Part shown: one piece after another, positions 44,081 through 54,732 of the stretch
How positions within the stretch are numbered: the first letter of the stretch is position 1
Layout of the letters: every line of letters starts with the position of its first letter
NCBI GenBank assembly: GCA_044507605.1
Contig: JBIQJI010000017.1
Span: forward strand, 1 to 64,000
DNA from: Thermopolyspora sp044507605
GTDB taxonomy: Bacteria > Actinomycetota > Actinomycetes > Streptosporangiales > Streptosporangiaceae
Length of the DNA: 64,000 nucleotides
Reading direction: 5' to 3'
The notes under the pieces: model-generated
What the model was told of the DNA's origin: nothing
Seen by the model: the letters and a program-made list of their open reading frames with translations, nothing else
The model's database searches: none
Program-made: the position numbers and the translations under genes

Positions 44081-44983
44081 TTACTCCTCACGCAGCCTGG
44101 GGTTGAAGATCTCGTCCATGGCGTCGACGACGAGCACGATGCCGAGGGTGAGCAGCAGGATCGCCAGCAGCGGCGCGAGCAGGTACGGCAGCGCGGCGGC
44201 CGTCGTCAGCGCCCCGCCGCCGAACACGGCGAGGTTGAGCATGACACCCCAGTTGTTCGCCTCGAACGGCAGCACGCCGAGGAAGAACAGCCCGACCTGG
44301 GCGTACACGGCGCCGGTGACCGCGATGAGCATGTTCATCGCGATGTAGGGCGCCATGCTGGGCAGCAGCTCGCGGCCGAGAATGTGGCCGCTGGACAGGC
44401 CGAGGCCACGGGCGGCCTCGATGAAGCCGCGCTCGCGCAGCGACAGGGTCTGCGACCGTACGGCACGCGCCACCCCGCCCCAGCCGAGCAGGCCGAGCAC
44501 CAGACCCATCTCCAGCGGGCTGCTGAACTTCCAGATGGTCGACAGCATCAGCAGCAGCGGCAGCGCCGGGATGGTGAGCTTCATGTCGGTGAACCGCATG
44601 AGCACGGTGTCCCAGCGGCCGCGCCGGAATCCGGCGAACAGCCCCACCGCGGAGCCGAGGGCCACCGTGATGAGGGCCGTGACGACGCCGGTGAGCAGGA
44701 CGTACTGGGAGCCCGTGACGACCAGGGCGAGCACGTCGGTGCCCTCGAAGTCGGTGCCGAACGGGTGCGCCCAGCTCGGCGGGGCGTACAGGGCGGTGGT
44801 GTCGCGGGGCAGCGGATCGGGGTAGAGCAGCGGCCCGATCGCGCCCACGACGGTGAAGCCGAGCAGGATGACCGCGCCGACGAGACGGCTCGGCTTGCGC
44901 AGCAGCACCCGCCACACGCCGCGCCAGAAGTTGCGGCGCAGGGAGGCGCGGGTGGTGCCGAGCGCGGGAGCGGTGATCGTCAT
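44081..44983 (-). CDS. Peptide-type ABC permease (DppC-like)
   Basis: 300 residues from the ATG overlapping the DppB stop (ATGA). An N-terminal OppC_N segment with one helix is followed by the BPD_transp_1 core with FIEAARGLGLSSGHILGRELLP as ATPase-docking loop. Confidence 0.93.
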   Translation of the reverse strand: MTITAPALGTTRASLRRNFWRGVWRVLLRKPSRLVGAVILLGFTVVGAIGPLLYPDPLPRDTTALYAPPSWAHPFGTDFEGTDVLALVVTGSQYVLLTGVVTALITVALGSAVGLFAGFRRGRWDTVLMRFTDMKLTIPALPLLLMLSTIWKFSSPLEMGLVLGLLGWGGVARAVRSQTLSLRERGFIEAARGLGLSSGHILGRELLPSMAPYIAMNMLIAVTGAVYAQVGLFFLGVLPFEANNWGVMLNLAVFGGGALTTAAALPYLLAPLLAILLLTLGIVLVVDAMDEIFNPRLREE

Positions 44984-46023
44984 GAGGACTCCTGTGCGCT
45001 GCGGACACGGGGATCGATCACGGTGTAGAACAGGTCGGCCAGGATGTTGGCGACGACGATCGCGACCGTGATCAGCAGGAACGCTCCGCCCATCAGGGCG
45101 TAGTCGCGCGAGGTGACACTGTCGAGCATCAGCAGCCCGAGGCCCGGATAGTTGAAGATGCGCTCGATGAACACCGAGCCGCCGAACAGCATGCCGAGCG
45201 ACAGCGCCAGGATCGTGAACAGCGGCAGGATCGCGTTGCGGGCGATGTACCGGAACACGGTCGACCCCTTCATGCCGCGCAGCTCGGCGGCCAGGATGAA
45301 GTCGTCGCCGAGCACGGTCACCACGCTGGACTTCATCGCGAGGATCCAGCCGCCGTAGCTGGCCAGGGCGTACGTCAGGACGGGCAGCGTGGCGTGCTCG
45401 ATCAGCGAGCCGATGTACCCCGCGTTGAAGCCGGGCTCGAACATGATGTCGACCGGGCCGCCCGCCGGCAGGATCGGGATCAGCGTGGCGAAGATGGCGA
45501 CGAGCAGCAGGGCCATGACGTACTGGGGCAGGCCGTGCAGCAGCGAACCCGACACGGCCAGCACGTCGCCGAGCTTCCCCTTGCGCTTGATCGCGGCGTA
45601 CACGCCCATGCTGACGCCGAGCAGGAAGCTCAGCAGGGTGCCGAACAGCACCGGCAGCACGGTCCACTTGGTGGCGGCGCCGAGCAGCGTGGTCACGCTG
45701 GTGCCCGGCACCGAGAGCGACTGGCCGAGGTCGAGGTGGACCAGGCCGGCCACGTAGTCGGTGTACTGGGTCCAGATGCTGCCCTTGGGCATGAAGCCGT
45801 AGAGCACCTGGGTGGCGCGCTCGGCCTGCGGGGGCGACATGCCCTGCGCGACCAGCTGCTCGTACTGGGCCTTGACGGGGTCGCCGGGAATGTTCCTGAT
45901 GACCAGGAAGCTGATCGTCGTGACGACCACGATCATGGCCACGCCGCGGCCGATGTGCCCGGCGACGCGCCGCGCGATGCGCAGCGCCGTGCCGCCTCGC
46001 GTACCGCTCTGGTGGGCGCTCAT
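44980..46023 (-). CDS. Peptide-type ABC permease (DppB-like)
   Basis: 347 residues. First helix MIVVVTTISFLVIRNIPGDP, the conserved DppB entry, then a large periplasmic-type loop and five further helices; docking loop FILAAELRGMKGSTVFRYIARNAILP. It overlaps the binding-protein stop by 4 bases. Confidence 0.94.
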   Translation of the reverse strand: MSAHQSGTRGGTALRIARRVAGHIGRGVAMIVVVTTISFLVIRNIPGDPVKAQYEQLVAQGMSPPQAERATQVLYGFMPKGSIWTQYTDYVAGLVHLDLGQSLSVPGTSVTTLLGAATKWTVLPVLFGTLLSFLLGVSMGVYAAIKRKGKLGDVLAVSGSLLHGLPQYVMALLLVAIFATLIPILPAGGPVDIMFEPGFNAGYIGSLIEHATLPVLTYALASYGGWILAMKSSVVTVLGDDFILAAELRGMKGSTVFRYIARNAILPLFTILALSLGMLFGGSVFIERIFNYPGLGLLMLDSVTSRDYALMGGAFLLITVAIVVANILADLFYTVIDPRVRSAQESS

Positions 46024-47837
46024 CGGTCCGACACCCCCTTCTCCTTGATCCAGCCGAGCTGGATCCAGACACCGGGGCTGAGCCGCAGCGCGTCGTTGTC
46101 CTCACCGGGGAAGCCGGTGAAACGCTTGGTGTTGACGAACTGGACGTTGACGTAGTCCCAGAGCTGGATCACCGGAAGGTCCTGGTTGGCGGCCTTGGCC
46201 AGGGTGGCGACGATCTCGCGCTGCCTGGCCTTGTCGATGGTGTTGAGCTCGGCGGTCAGCTCGCCGGGGTTCACCTTGCCGACGCCCTTGACGTCGATGG
46301 TCTCGGGGCCGCCCATCCAGTTGCCGTCCTGGCCGGCCGGGACGTGCTTGAGGTTGCCGCCGAACAGCTGCCAGCCGTTCTGCGCTCCGTAGAGCCGCTG
46401 GTAGATGTTGTACGGCGAGGGGCCGAGCGCGACCAGCCAGAACGCCACGTCGTACTTGCCGGCCGACAGCTCCTCCAGGTAGAGCGGGTAGTCGGCGGCG
46501 GTGACGACCTTGGCGTCGATGCCCGCGCCGACGAGCTGGCTGGAGATCGACTTGGCGGCGGCGACCCAGTCGCTGAACGACGCCGGCACCTGGAGGGTGA
46601 GCGTCCACGGCGTGCCGTCGGGCAGCGTCCAGCGGCCGTTCTGCTTGGTCAGGCCGGCCGCCTTCAGCTCGGCCGCGGCCTTGGCGCGGTTCATGTCGTA
46701 CCGGTCCAGCCGGCCGAGCCCGTCGCCGAGCCACGCCTTGGCGGCCTCCTGGTGTATGCCCGTGGTGGTCTCGGCCGGGGTGCCGCCCTCGGGCGAGGCG
46801 ATGCGGGTGACCTGCTCGCGGTCGATGAGGTAGGCGAGGGCACGGCGCACGTGCACGTTGTCGTACGGCTTCTTGGACTGGTTGAACGCCAGCGACAGGC
46901 TGACCGGCGAGTAGCCCTTGACGGTCGTGTTGCCGTCGGTCTGCTTGATGCGCTTCATGACCTCGGCGGGCACGGCCGTGAACGGCGCGCTGTCGAGCTT
47001 GCCGGAGATCAGGTAGTTCCAGACCTGCTCGTTGCCCGTGTAGTTGAGGATCTTCACCTGGCCGGGCGCGACGTTCTCGGCGTTGTAGAAGTATTTGTTC
47101 TTGACCAGCAGCGCCTCACCGGGGTTGATCCGCTTCAGGACGTACGGCCCGGCCGACACGTCCTTCTTCGGGGCGAACGCCAGCACCTTGGGCGCCAGCG
47201 CGGTGATCTCGGCGCGGGCCTTCGCCGCGCCCGGGCCGTTGCCCTGCGCGGTCTTGAGCGTGGTCCAGAAGTCGTCGGGCAGCACGCTGGAGTAGACGTG
47301 CGCGGGCACGATCGGGGTCTCCATGATGCCGCGCACGAAGCCGGCGCTCGGGTGCTTGCCGGTCTGGGTGACCTTGACCGTGTGGTCGTCGATGATCGTG
47401 ATCTTCGACGACGTGCCCGACGCCGAGGGGTCGAGCGCGTAGGCCGTGCCGCCCTGGGTGTAGGCGAGGCCGATCGACAGCTTCACGTCGGCCGCGGTGA
47501 CGGGCTTGCCGTCGGACCACCTGTTGTCGGGCTGCAGGTGCAGCGTGATCGACGACTGGTCGGGCGCGATGTCCCAGCTCTTGGCGATGCCCGGGTAGAA
47601 CTTGTTCGGGTCGGTCAGGTCGTTCTTGGTCCAGCCCAGCCACATGGCGTTGAAGCCGGTGAACGAGTTGCCCTTCGGGTTGTACGGGTTGATCGGCGCG
47701 CTCGCGTCGATGCCCGGCTTTTCGCCATCGATCGTCGTGTAGACGGGGCCTGCCGCCCGCTCGTCGTCTCCCGTGCCGCAGGCCGCTGTGACGGTGGCAA
47801 GGGTAACCAGCGCCGTGATGGCGGCCAGTCGCTTCAT
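46020..47837 (-). CDS. Peptide/muropeptide-binding lipoprotein (SBP family 5)
   Basis: 605 residues from the ATG with GGAG 8 bases upstream. Lipoprotein signal: LVTLATVTAACG. The SBP_bac_5 fold shows WDIAPDQSSITLHLQPDNRWSDGKPVTAADVKLS and VRRALAYLIDREQV. It delivers substrate to the DppBC-DF complex. Association with MurQ, MurR-type regulator and serine hydrolase suggests muropeptides or MurNAc-containing fragments. Confidence 0.93.
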   Translation of the reverse strand: MKRLAAITALVTLATVTAACGTGDDERAAGPVYTTIDGEKPGIDASAPINPYNPKGNSFTGFNAMWLGWTKNDLTDPNKFYPGIAKSWDIAPDQSSITLHLQPDNRWSDGKPVTAADVKLSIGLAYTQGGTAYALDPSASGTSSKITIIDDHTVKVTQTGKHPSAGFVRGIMETPIVPAHVYSSVLPDDFWTTLKTAQGNGPGAAKARAEITALAPKVLAFAPKKDVSAGPYVLKRINPGEALLVKNKYFYNAENVAPGQVKILNYTGNEQVWNYLISGKLDSAPFTAVPAEVMKRIKQTDGNTTVKGYSPVSLSLAFNQSKKPYDNVHVRRALAYLIDREQVTRIASPEGGTPAETTTGIHQEAAKAWLGDGLGRLDRYDMNRAKAAAELKAAGLTKQNGRWTLPDGTPWTLTLQVPASFSDWVAAAKSISSQLVGAGIDAKVVTAADYPLYLEELSAGKYDVAFWLVALGPSPYNIYQRLYGAQNGWQLFGGNLKHVPAGQDGNWMGGPETIDVKGVGKVNPGELTAELNTIDKARQREIVATLAKAANQDLPVIQLWDYVNVQFVNTKRFTGFPGEDNDALRLSPGVWIQLGWIKEKGVSDR

Positions 47838-47879
47838 GGATCGCTCCAATGGGAGTGCTGACTTGGGGGTTGTCGGGAG

Positions 47880-47907
47880 ACTATGGGCCGCTGACCTGCG
47901 AAGTCAA
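47880..47907 (-). promoter_or_regulatory. Promoter of the muropeptide transport operon
   Basis: On the minus strand TTGACT (47907-47902) is 16 bases from CATAGT (47885-47880), about 43 bases before the start codon. The AT-rich GAAAATTGACTTC overlapping the -35 box contains a GAAA/TTC element that could be bound by the RpiR/MurR-type regulator. Confidence 0.5.
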
Positions 47908-48044
47908 TTTTCTCCACCAGACTTTAAGATCAGGTAGATTTCTTTCATCGGCGTGGCCGGAACACTCCGCCGCCCGCGCGCGGTTGCCGTCACCAGGAGC
48001 CGGGGCCGTCACCCCGGCCGATGAACCAAGAGGAGAACGAGCAC

Positions 48045-48620
48045 GTGTCCAAGCCGATCCTGCAGATCATCGTCTCCAGCACCCGGCCCGGGCGGGTGGG
48101 CCTGCCCATCGGCCAGTGGGTGCGCGACGCGGCCGTGAAACACGACGCCTTCGAGCCCGAGCTCATCGACCTGGCCGCGCTGAACCTGCCGTTCATGGAC
48201 GAGCCCAACCATCCGAAGCTGCACCAGTACCAGAACCAGCACACCAAGGACTGGAGCGCGACGGTGGCGCGCGCCGACGCGTTCGTGTTCGTCCTGGCCG
48301 AGTACAACCACGGCTACCCCGCGCCGCTGAAGAACGCCATCGACTACCTGCACCGCGAGTGGCAGCACAAGCCGGTCGGCTTCGTCAGCTACGGCGGAGT
48401 CGCGGCCGGCACCCGCGCGATGCAGGCGCTCAAGCCCGTGCTGGCCGCGCTGAACATGACTCCGCTCGTCGAGGCCGTGAACATCCCGTTCGTGCACAAC
48501 TCGATCGACGACAACGGCGACTTCGTCGCCGACGACATCACCGAGACGGCCGCCCGCGCCATGCTCGACTCCCTCGTGCGCTGGAACGACGCCCTGGCCC
48601 CCCTGCGCGCCGGGCACTGA
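48045..48620 (+). CDS. NAD(P)H-dependent FMN reductase
   Basis: 191 residues from the GTG, which has AGAGGAGA 8-9 bases upstream; the ATG at 48021 has no ribosome site. Flavodoxin-like fold: IIVSSTRPGRVGLPIGQWV phosphate loop, FVLAEYNHGYPAPLKNAIDYLH flavin loop and VSYGGVAAGTRA. It reduces FMN, quinones or azo compounds. No link to neighbouring pathways is evident. Confidence 0.92.
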   Translation: MSKPILQIIVSSTRPGRVGLPIGQWVRDAAVKHDAFEPELIDLAALNLPFMDEPNHPKLHQYQNQHTKDWSATVARADAFVFVLAEYNHGYPAPLKNAIDYLHREWQHKPVGFVSYGGVAAGTRAMQALKPVLAALNMTPLVEAVNIPFVHNSIDDNGDFVADDITETAARAMLDSLVRWNDALAPLRAGH

Positions 48621-48667
48621 CCGCCGGCCCCGCCCGCCGACTTGGAGACAGGGGGGCGGGTACGGCA

Positions 48668-49636
48668 GTGTTTGGTGATGTGACGAGTACAGACGTTCTG
48701 GGTGCGTACGGCGACGGTCTCGCGACGATCGCCGCCGATGGCACCGTCCTTGACACGTGGTTCCCCGACCCGAAGCTGGGCGACCCGCCCGCTGAGGGCA
48801 CGCGCCGGCTGACCCCCGAGGAGGCCGGCCGGCTCAACCGGGCGGTCCGGCCCGACCTCGACCGCGGGGTGGAGGTCGTGGCGGTGCGTACCGGCATCTC
48901 CGAACTCTCGGCGCCGCCGGTCGACGCGCACGACGTCTACCTGCGGCTGCACCTGCTGTCGTCGCGGCTGGTGCGCCCCCGAGGGCTCAACCTCGACGGC
49001 GTCTTCGGGCTGCTCGCCAACGTCGTGTGGACCAGCCGCGGCCCCTGCCCCGTCGAAGGCTTCGAGGCCGCCCGGATGCGCATGCGGGCGAGCGGGCCGG
49101 TCGCGGTGTACGGCGTGGACAAGTTCCCCCGCATGACCGACTACGTCGTGCCGACCGGCGTGCGCATCGCCGACGCCGACCGGGTGCGGCTCGGCGCTCA
49201 CCTGGCGAGCGGCACGACCGTGATGCACGAAGGGTTCGTCAACTACAACGCCGGCACCCTCGGCGCGTCCATGGTCGAGGGCCGCATCTCGGCCGGTGTG
49301 ATCGTGGGCGACGGCTCCGACATCGGCGGCGGCGCCTCGATCATGGGCACGCTGTCGGGCGGCGGCAAGGAGGTCATCTCCATCGGCGAGCGCTGCCTGC
49401 TCGGCGCCAACTCCGGCATCGGCATCAGCCTCGGCGACGACTGCGTGGTCGAGGCCGGCCTGTACGTCACCGCCGGCACCAAGGTCACCCTGCCCGACGG
49501 CCGGGTGGTCAAGGCCCGGGAGCTGTCGGGGAAGAGCGGGCTGCTGCTGCGCCGCGACTCGGTCACCGGCGCGGTCACGGCCGTGCCCAGGAAGGGCACC
49601 GGCATCGAGCTCAACGCCGCCCTGCACGCCAACTGA
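48668..49636 (+). CDS. dapD: Tetrahydrodipicolinate N-succinyltransferase
   Basis: 322 residues. N-terminal domain (LGAYGDGLATIAADGTVLDTWFPDP) typical of the actinobacterial DapD class, then a left-handed beta-helix hexapeptide repeat (ASGTTVMHEGFVNYNAGTLG, GVIVGDGSDIGGGASIMG, GANSGIGISLGDDCVVEAG). Succinylates tetrahydrodipicolinate in the diaminopimelate/lysine pathway. GTG 48668 has GGGGGGCGGG 8 bases upstream; GTG 48680 is the alternative. That G-rich ribosome site can pair with CCCGCCC at 48629. Confidence 0.93.
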   Translation: MFGDVTSTDVLGAYGDGLATIAADGTVLDTWFPDPKLGDPPAEGTRRLTPEEAGRLNRAVRPDLDRGVEVVAVRTGISELSAPPVDAHDVYLRLHLLSSRLVRPRGLNLDGVFGLLANVVWTSRGPCPVEGFEAARMRMRASGPVAVYGVDKFPRMTDYVVPTGVRIADADRVRLGAHLASGTTVMHEGFVNYNAGTLGASMVEGRISAGVIVGDGSDIGGGASIMGTLSGGGKEVISIGERCLLGANSGIGISLGDDCVVEAGLYVTAGTKVTLPDGRVVKARELSGKSGLLLRRDSVTGAVTAVPRKGTGIELNAALHAN

Positions 49637-49680
49637 CATCGGTCGCCGACAACCGGCGAACCTCGTTCCCACCGCCTCAC

Positions 49681-49724
49681 GAACGCCCGGCCGGGACGCA
49701 CACCGCCGTCCCCGCCGGGCGTTC
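49681..49724 (+). terminator. Long hairpin after dapD
   Basis: Outer stem GAACGCCCGGC/GCCGGGCGTTC (11 perfect pairs), one C-C mismatch, inner stem GGGACG/CGTCCC, 8-base loop. It begins 45 bases past the dapD stop. Confidence 0.8.
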
Positions 49725-49751
49725 GGCATGTCACGAATTTTGCGGATCGTG

Positions 49752-49780
49752 TTGACGACCCCTGCTCAGGGTTGTAAGTT
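49752..49780 (+). promoter_or_regulatory. Promoter of the chitinase gene
   Basis: TTGACG-N17-TAAGTT, followed by an AT-rich leader (CTAATTTATAGGAAACC then TTATTTATTAG) containing a CTAAT/ATTAG dyad. The remaining 150 bases before the chitinase start hold no gene. I see no DasR-type ACTGGTCTAGACCAGT site. Confidence 0.6.
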
Positions 49781-49958
49781 CGGCCTAATTTATAGGAAAC
49801 CTTCTTATTTATTAGCTGCCACGCCGCTGGTAGGGAGCCTCCGCCATGCCGAGATCGCCGCCCACCCCGCTCCAGCGTTCCTGACCCATCCGGACCTCGC
49901 CCCTCTCAGATTCCCCCTCGGATCCCCCCTCTCGACCTTCCCCTGGAGCGACAAGGCC

Positions 49959-52013
<2,055 letters not shown>

Positions 52014-52090
52014 ACCAAGCCCGACCTGCTCACCGGGCCACCTGACGCCTGATCGGGCCGGGCCGGGTGGCCGGAGAAGGCCGGCGATCG

Positions 52091-52125
52091 GCCGGGGAGT
52101 CCACCCCGCTCAAGGGCTCCCCGGC
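52091..52125. terminator. Hairpin between chitinase and DUF2786 genes
   Basis: GCCGGGGAG/CTCCCCGGC, a 9-base perfect stem with a 17-base loop, between two convergent genes and overlapping the last codons of the DUF2786 gene. Confidence 0.5.
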
Positions 52126-52883
52126 CCTTCTCGGCCGGGCAGCCGGGCCCGCGCCGGGGTGCCGAGACGCGCGTCGCCGAGGTCGGCCCGCGTGGCGGCG
52201 GCCGCACCCGCGTCGATGCCCTCGGCCCGGCGCCGATACGGCCTGCCGGTGCGCAGGCCGGGAAACAACTCGGCCACGCGGGCGTCGACCCGTCTGGCCC
52301 GATCACGCAGAACCAGCGCGGCGCCGCCCCGCGGCGCCGTCGCCTCCCGCTCGGCCCGCCGCTCGGCGGCGTCGAGCCGCTCCCGGATGCGCATCGTGTA
52401 GCCGTGGCAGAAGCTCTTGCGGAACGTCACCGCCGGCACCCCCCACGGCACCGGGGCCCGGCGCAGCGCACCGAACATCTGCACCACGAGCGACGCGAAC
52501 AGCAGCGCGACCCGCTCACGGTCGCTCGCGAACCCCACCACCTTGGCCAGCTGATCGTGACCCCCGCCAGGACACGGCCGCCGCTGCATGACGACCCTGC
52601 AGCGCAGCGCGACCGCCACCACGTTGAGCAGCAGCCCTTTCTCCACCCGGTAGGGCGCACGCAGCTCGATCTCGGTGACATCGACCCCGTCTCGCCCCGC
52701 GGCTCCGCCCCGCCCGGCCTCTTCCAGCAGCGCCCGCTCCACGCCGTACTTGGCCATGAGCGAGAGGGCCCGGGACAGATACGTGTCGGCCTCGGTGGGA
52801 TCGGTGGCCGGATGCTCGGCGACCGCGAGCAGCTTACGTATGCGGGCGAGGACGCGCTCGGGTGTCTGGGTCACGACCGTCAT
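52110..52883 (-). CDS. DUF2786 domain protein
   Basis: 257 residues. The N-terminal DUF2786 helix pair is clear: RVLARIRKLLAVAEHPATDPTEADTYLSRALSLMAKYGV, with the tetrad seen across this family. The middle part contains VGFASDRERVALLFASLVVQM, and the tail is Arg/Ala-rich. The biochemical role is unknown; many relatives are encoded on plasmids and phages. Confidence 0.88.
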   Translation of the reverse strand: MTVVTQTPERVLARIRKLLAVAEHPATDPTEADTYLSRALSLMAKYGVERALLEEAGRGGAAGRDGVDVTEIELRAPYRVEKGLLLNVVAVALRCRVVMQRRPCPGGGHDQLAKVVGFASDRERVALLFASLVVQMFGALRRAPVPWGVPAVTFRKSFCHGYTMRIRERLDAAERRAEREATAPRGGAALVLRDRARRVDARVAELFPGLRTGRPYRRRAEGIDAGAAAATRADLGDARLGTPARARLPGREGPGSP

Positions 52884-53039
52884 CTTGGCCTCCTTCGTCG
52901 TTGGAGACCCACAGCATCGACCGTTCCCGCCCCCACACCACCCACCGAACCCCGTTCTGTGGATAACCCACTTGCCCCGCCGCCCCGCCGCCCCGGCGCT
53001 ACAGCATCATCCTCCTGACGCCGACGAAAACACCGCCCG

Positions 53040-53470
53040 CAAAGACGACCCTTGGCGAAGGAGCCACCCGACGAAGGCAGCATCCGGCGAAAGCATCACC
53101 CGCTCACTCACCACCGGCGATGACACCGCCCGCGAAGACACCCCTGGCGAAGGCAAGGCCCCGCGCACCCACCACCCGGCGAAGCACCGTCCACAAAGGC
53201 ACTCCCCTGGCAAAGGCGCCACCCGACGAAGGCGGCATCCGGCGAAGACATCGCCCGCAACGCCACCGGCGACGACACCGCCCCGCGAAGACACCCCTGG
53301 CGAAGGCAAAGCCTCGCGCACCCACCACCCGGCGAAGCACCGTCCACGAAGGCGCCGCGCGGCGAGGCGTCACCCGGCAAAGGCACCGCCTAGGGCGCAG
53401 GCGACCGGTCCACAAAGGCACCCATGGCGAGGGCACGGCCGCGCACTCATCACCCGGCGAAAGCATCCGC
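53040..53470. repeat. Long-period imperfect tandem repeat (about 152-156 bp)
   Basis: Segments such as CCACCGGCGATGACACCG (53111) and CCACCGGCGACGACACCG (53263), or GCCACCCGACGAAGGC (53062 and 53218), recur about 152-156 bases apart, with a partial third copy near 53410-53470. Short GGCGAAGGC-type units pepper the region. The stretch 52884-53479 has no convincing gene; open frames inside it are repeat artefacts. Confidence 0.7.
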
Positions 53471-53479
53471 GCCGCCGCT

Positions 53480-54172
53480 TCAGCCCTCGGACTCGTCGTA
53501 TCCGGGTTCGCTCACGGCGCCGGCGGACACGATGCCGACGAGGCGGCCGTCGGGCATCGTGACGACGAGATCGGTGATGCCCGCGTCGTCCATGAGCCGG
53601 TGCACGTCGGCGACCTCATCGCTCGGGCGGATCGTGGGCATGGCCACGCACATGATGTCGGCGGCGGTCGCCTCGGGGGACGCGCCCTTGAGCTCCTGGT
53701 CGCCGATCACGCCCAGCACCACCTCGTCGGCGCCGACGACCACGGCCACCCCGGCCGGGTCGGCGATGAGGCGCGGCTCGACCTCGGGCACCTGGTCGCC
53801 CGGGCGGGAAATGACCGGGTCGTGGCGGACCACCTGCGACACCAGCACGGCCGAGCCCTGATAGGGCAGGTCGGCCGACAGCCAGTCCATCTTGCCGGCG
53901 GCGTAATCGTAGACGTCTTGGAAGCCCAGCCGTTCGAGCTCGTGCGCCGCCCGGGGGCTCAGGTCGCACAGCCAGTCATGGCAGTAGACGATGACGGGAC
54001 GGCCCGGAGCCAGCCGGGCCGACGATCGTTCGTCCAGCTCGGCCAGCGGCAGGTGGGCGGCCTGGGGCAGATGCGCCCATTCGTACTCCCGCAGGGGCAG
54101 CACTTCGACGAGCTGTGCCTCCTGGCCGGCCAGCAGACCCTGCACGGCCCAGCGATCGATGACGTCGACCAT
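53480..54172 (-). CDS. Rhodanese-like plus CBS-pair protein
   Basis: 230 residues from the internal ATG (MVDVIDRWAVQ); the frame is open to 54205. N-terminal rhodanese-like domain (about 1-105) with VIVYCHDWLCDLSPRAAHELERLGF, the Cys loop being CHDWLCDLS. Two CBS motifs follow (about 110-225; DPAGVAVVVGADEVVLGVI and DAGITDLVVTMPDGRLVGIVS), which usually bind adenine nucleotides. Combination suggests a nucleotide-sensing sulfur- or redox-linked protein; function unknown. Confidence 0.85.
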   Translation of the reverse strand: MVDVIDRWAVQGLLAGQEAQLVEVLPLREYEWAHLPQAAHLPLAELDERSSARLAPGRPVIVYCHDWLCDLSPRAAHELERLGFQDVYDYAAGKMDWLSADLPYQGSAVLVSQVVRHDPVISRPGDQVPEVEPRLIADPAGVAVVVGADEVVLGVIGDQELKGASPEATAADIMCVAMPTIRPSDEVADVHRLMDDAGITDLVVTMPDGRLVGIVSAGAVSEPGYDESEG

Positions 54173-54242
54173 GCGGGTACCACTACCCGGCCGACCTGGG
54201 CTCATGCGGTCACGCCCACGCGGCCGTGGCCGGCCGTATCGA

Positions 54243-54425
54243 TCAGTAGTGGCGGTCTCGCGTACCGCTGTCGGACCGGGTGAGCTTGAGCACGCCGGCC
54301 ACTGCGAGCGCGATCACACCGATGATCAGCAGCCACTTGAGCGCGCTGAAGATGAAGCCGATGACGGCGCCGATGACGAAGAACGCCACCACGATGAGGG
54401 CGGCGATGAACAGTATGCGTCCCAT
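54243..54425 (-). CDS. Small membrane protein
   Basis: 60 residues: two closely spaced hydrophobic helices (about 4-24 and 28-46) and a short charged tail (KLTRSDSGTRDRHY). Such small proteins are common in actinomycetes and uncharacterised. ATG start. Confidence 0.75.
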   Translation of the reverse strand: MGRILFIAALIVVAFFVIGAVIGFIFSALKWLLIIGVIALAVAGVLKLTRSDSGTRDRHY

Positions 54426-54732
54426 GTCTTCACGCTACGTCGCCCCGGCGCGAACGACATCCCTGGTCAGGCAACCTCAGGGACGATTCAGGGGCGTACC
54501 TGATCTCCCTTCGGGGATGCCCCCGAGCCCTGGCACCCACGCGGCGAATATCGGCTGCGACGGGCCTGGTGCGTGCGCGAGACTACTCCCACGCCGAGGG
54601 CAGGGACGCCGCCCACCGGCCCGCCCGGAGGCGGCTGCTCCGGGGGCCTCCAGCACATCCGGGTCGCCCGCACCTCCACATCACCAGCACATCCGGGCCA
54701 CCAGTACATGGTCAGCAGCGAAGGAGCGCACG
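54426..54732. other. Intergenic stretch with short CACATCCGGG repeats
   Basis: No gene. Two CACATCCGGG copies (54655 and 54690) and related CACATCACC units lie just before the acetyltransferase gene; AAGGAG at 54721 is its ribosome site. Confidence 0.4.

Noticed and set aside
53007..53466. Repeat protein or CRISPR array
   Set aside because: Units are long, imperfect and lack regular unique spacers, and no cas genes are near; minus-strand frames lack plausible starts.
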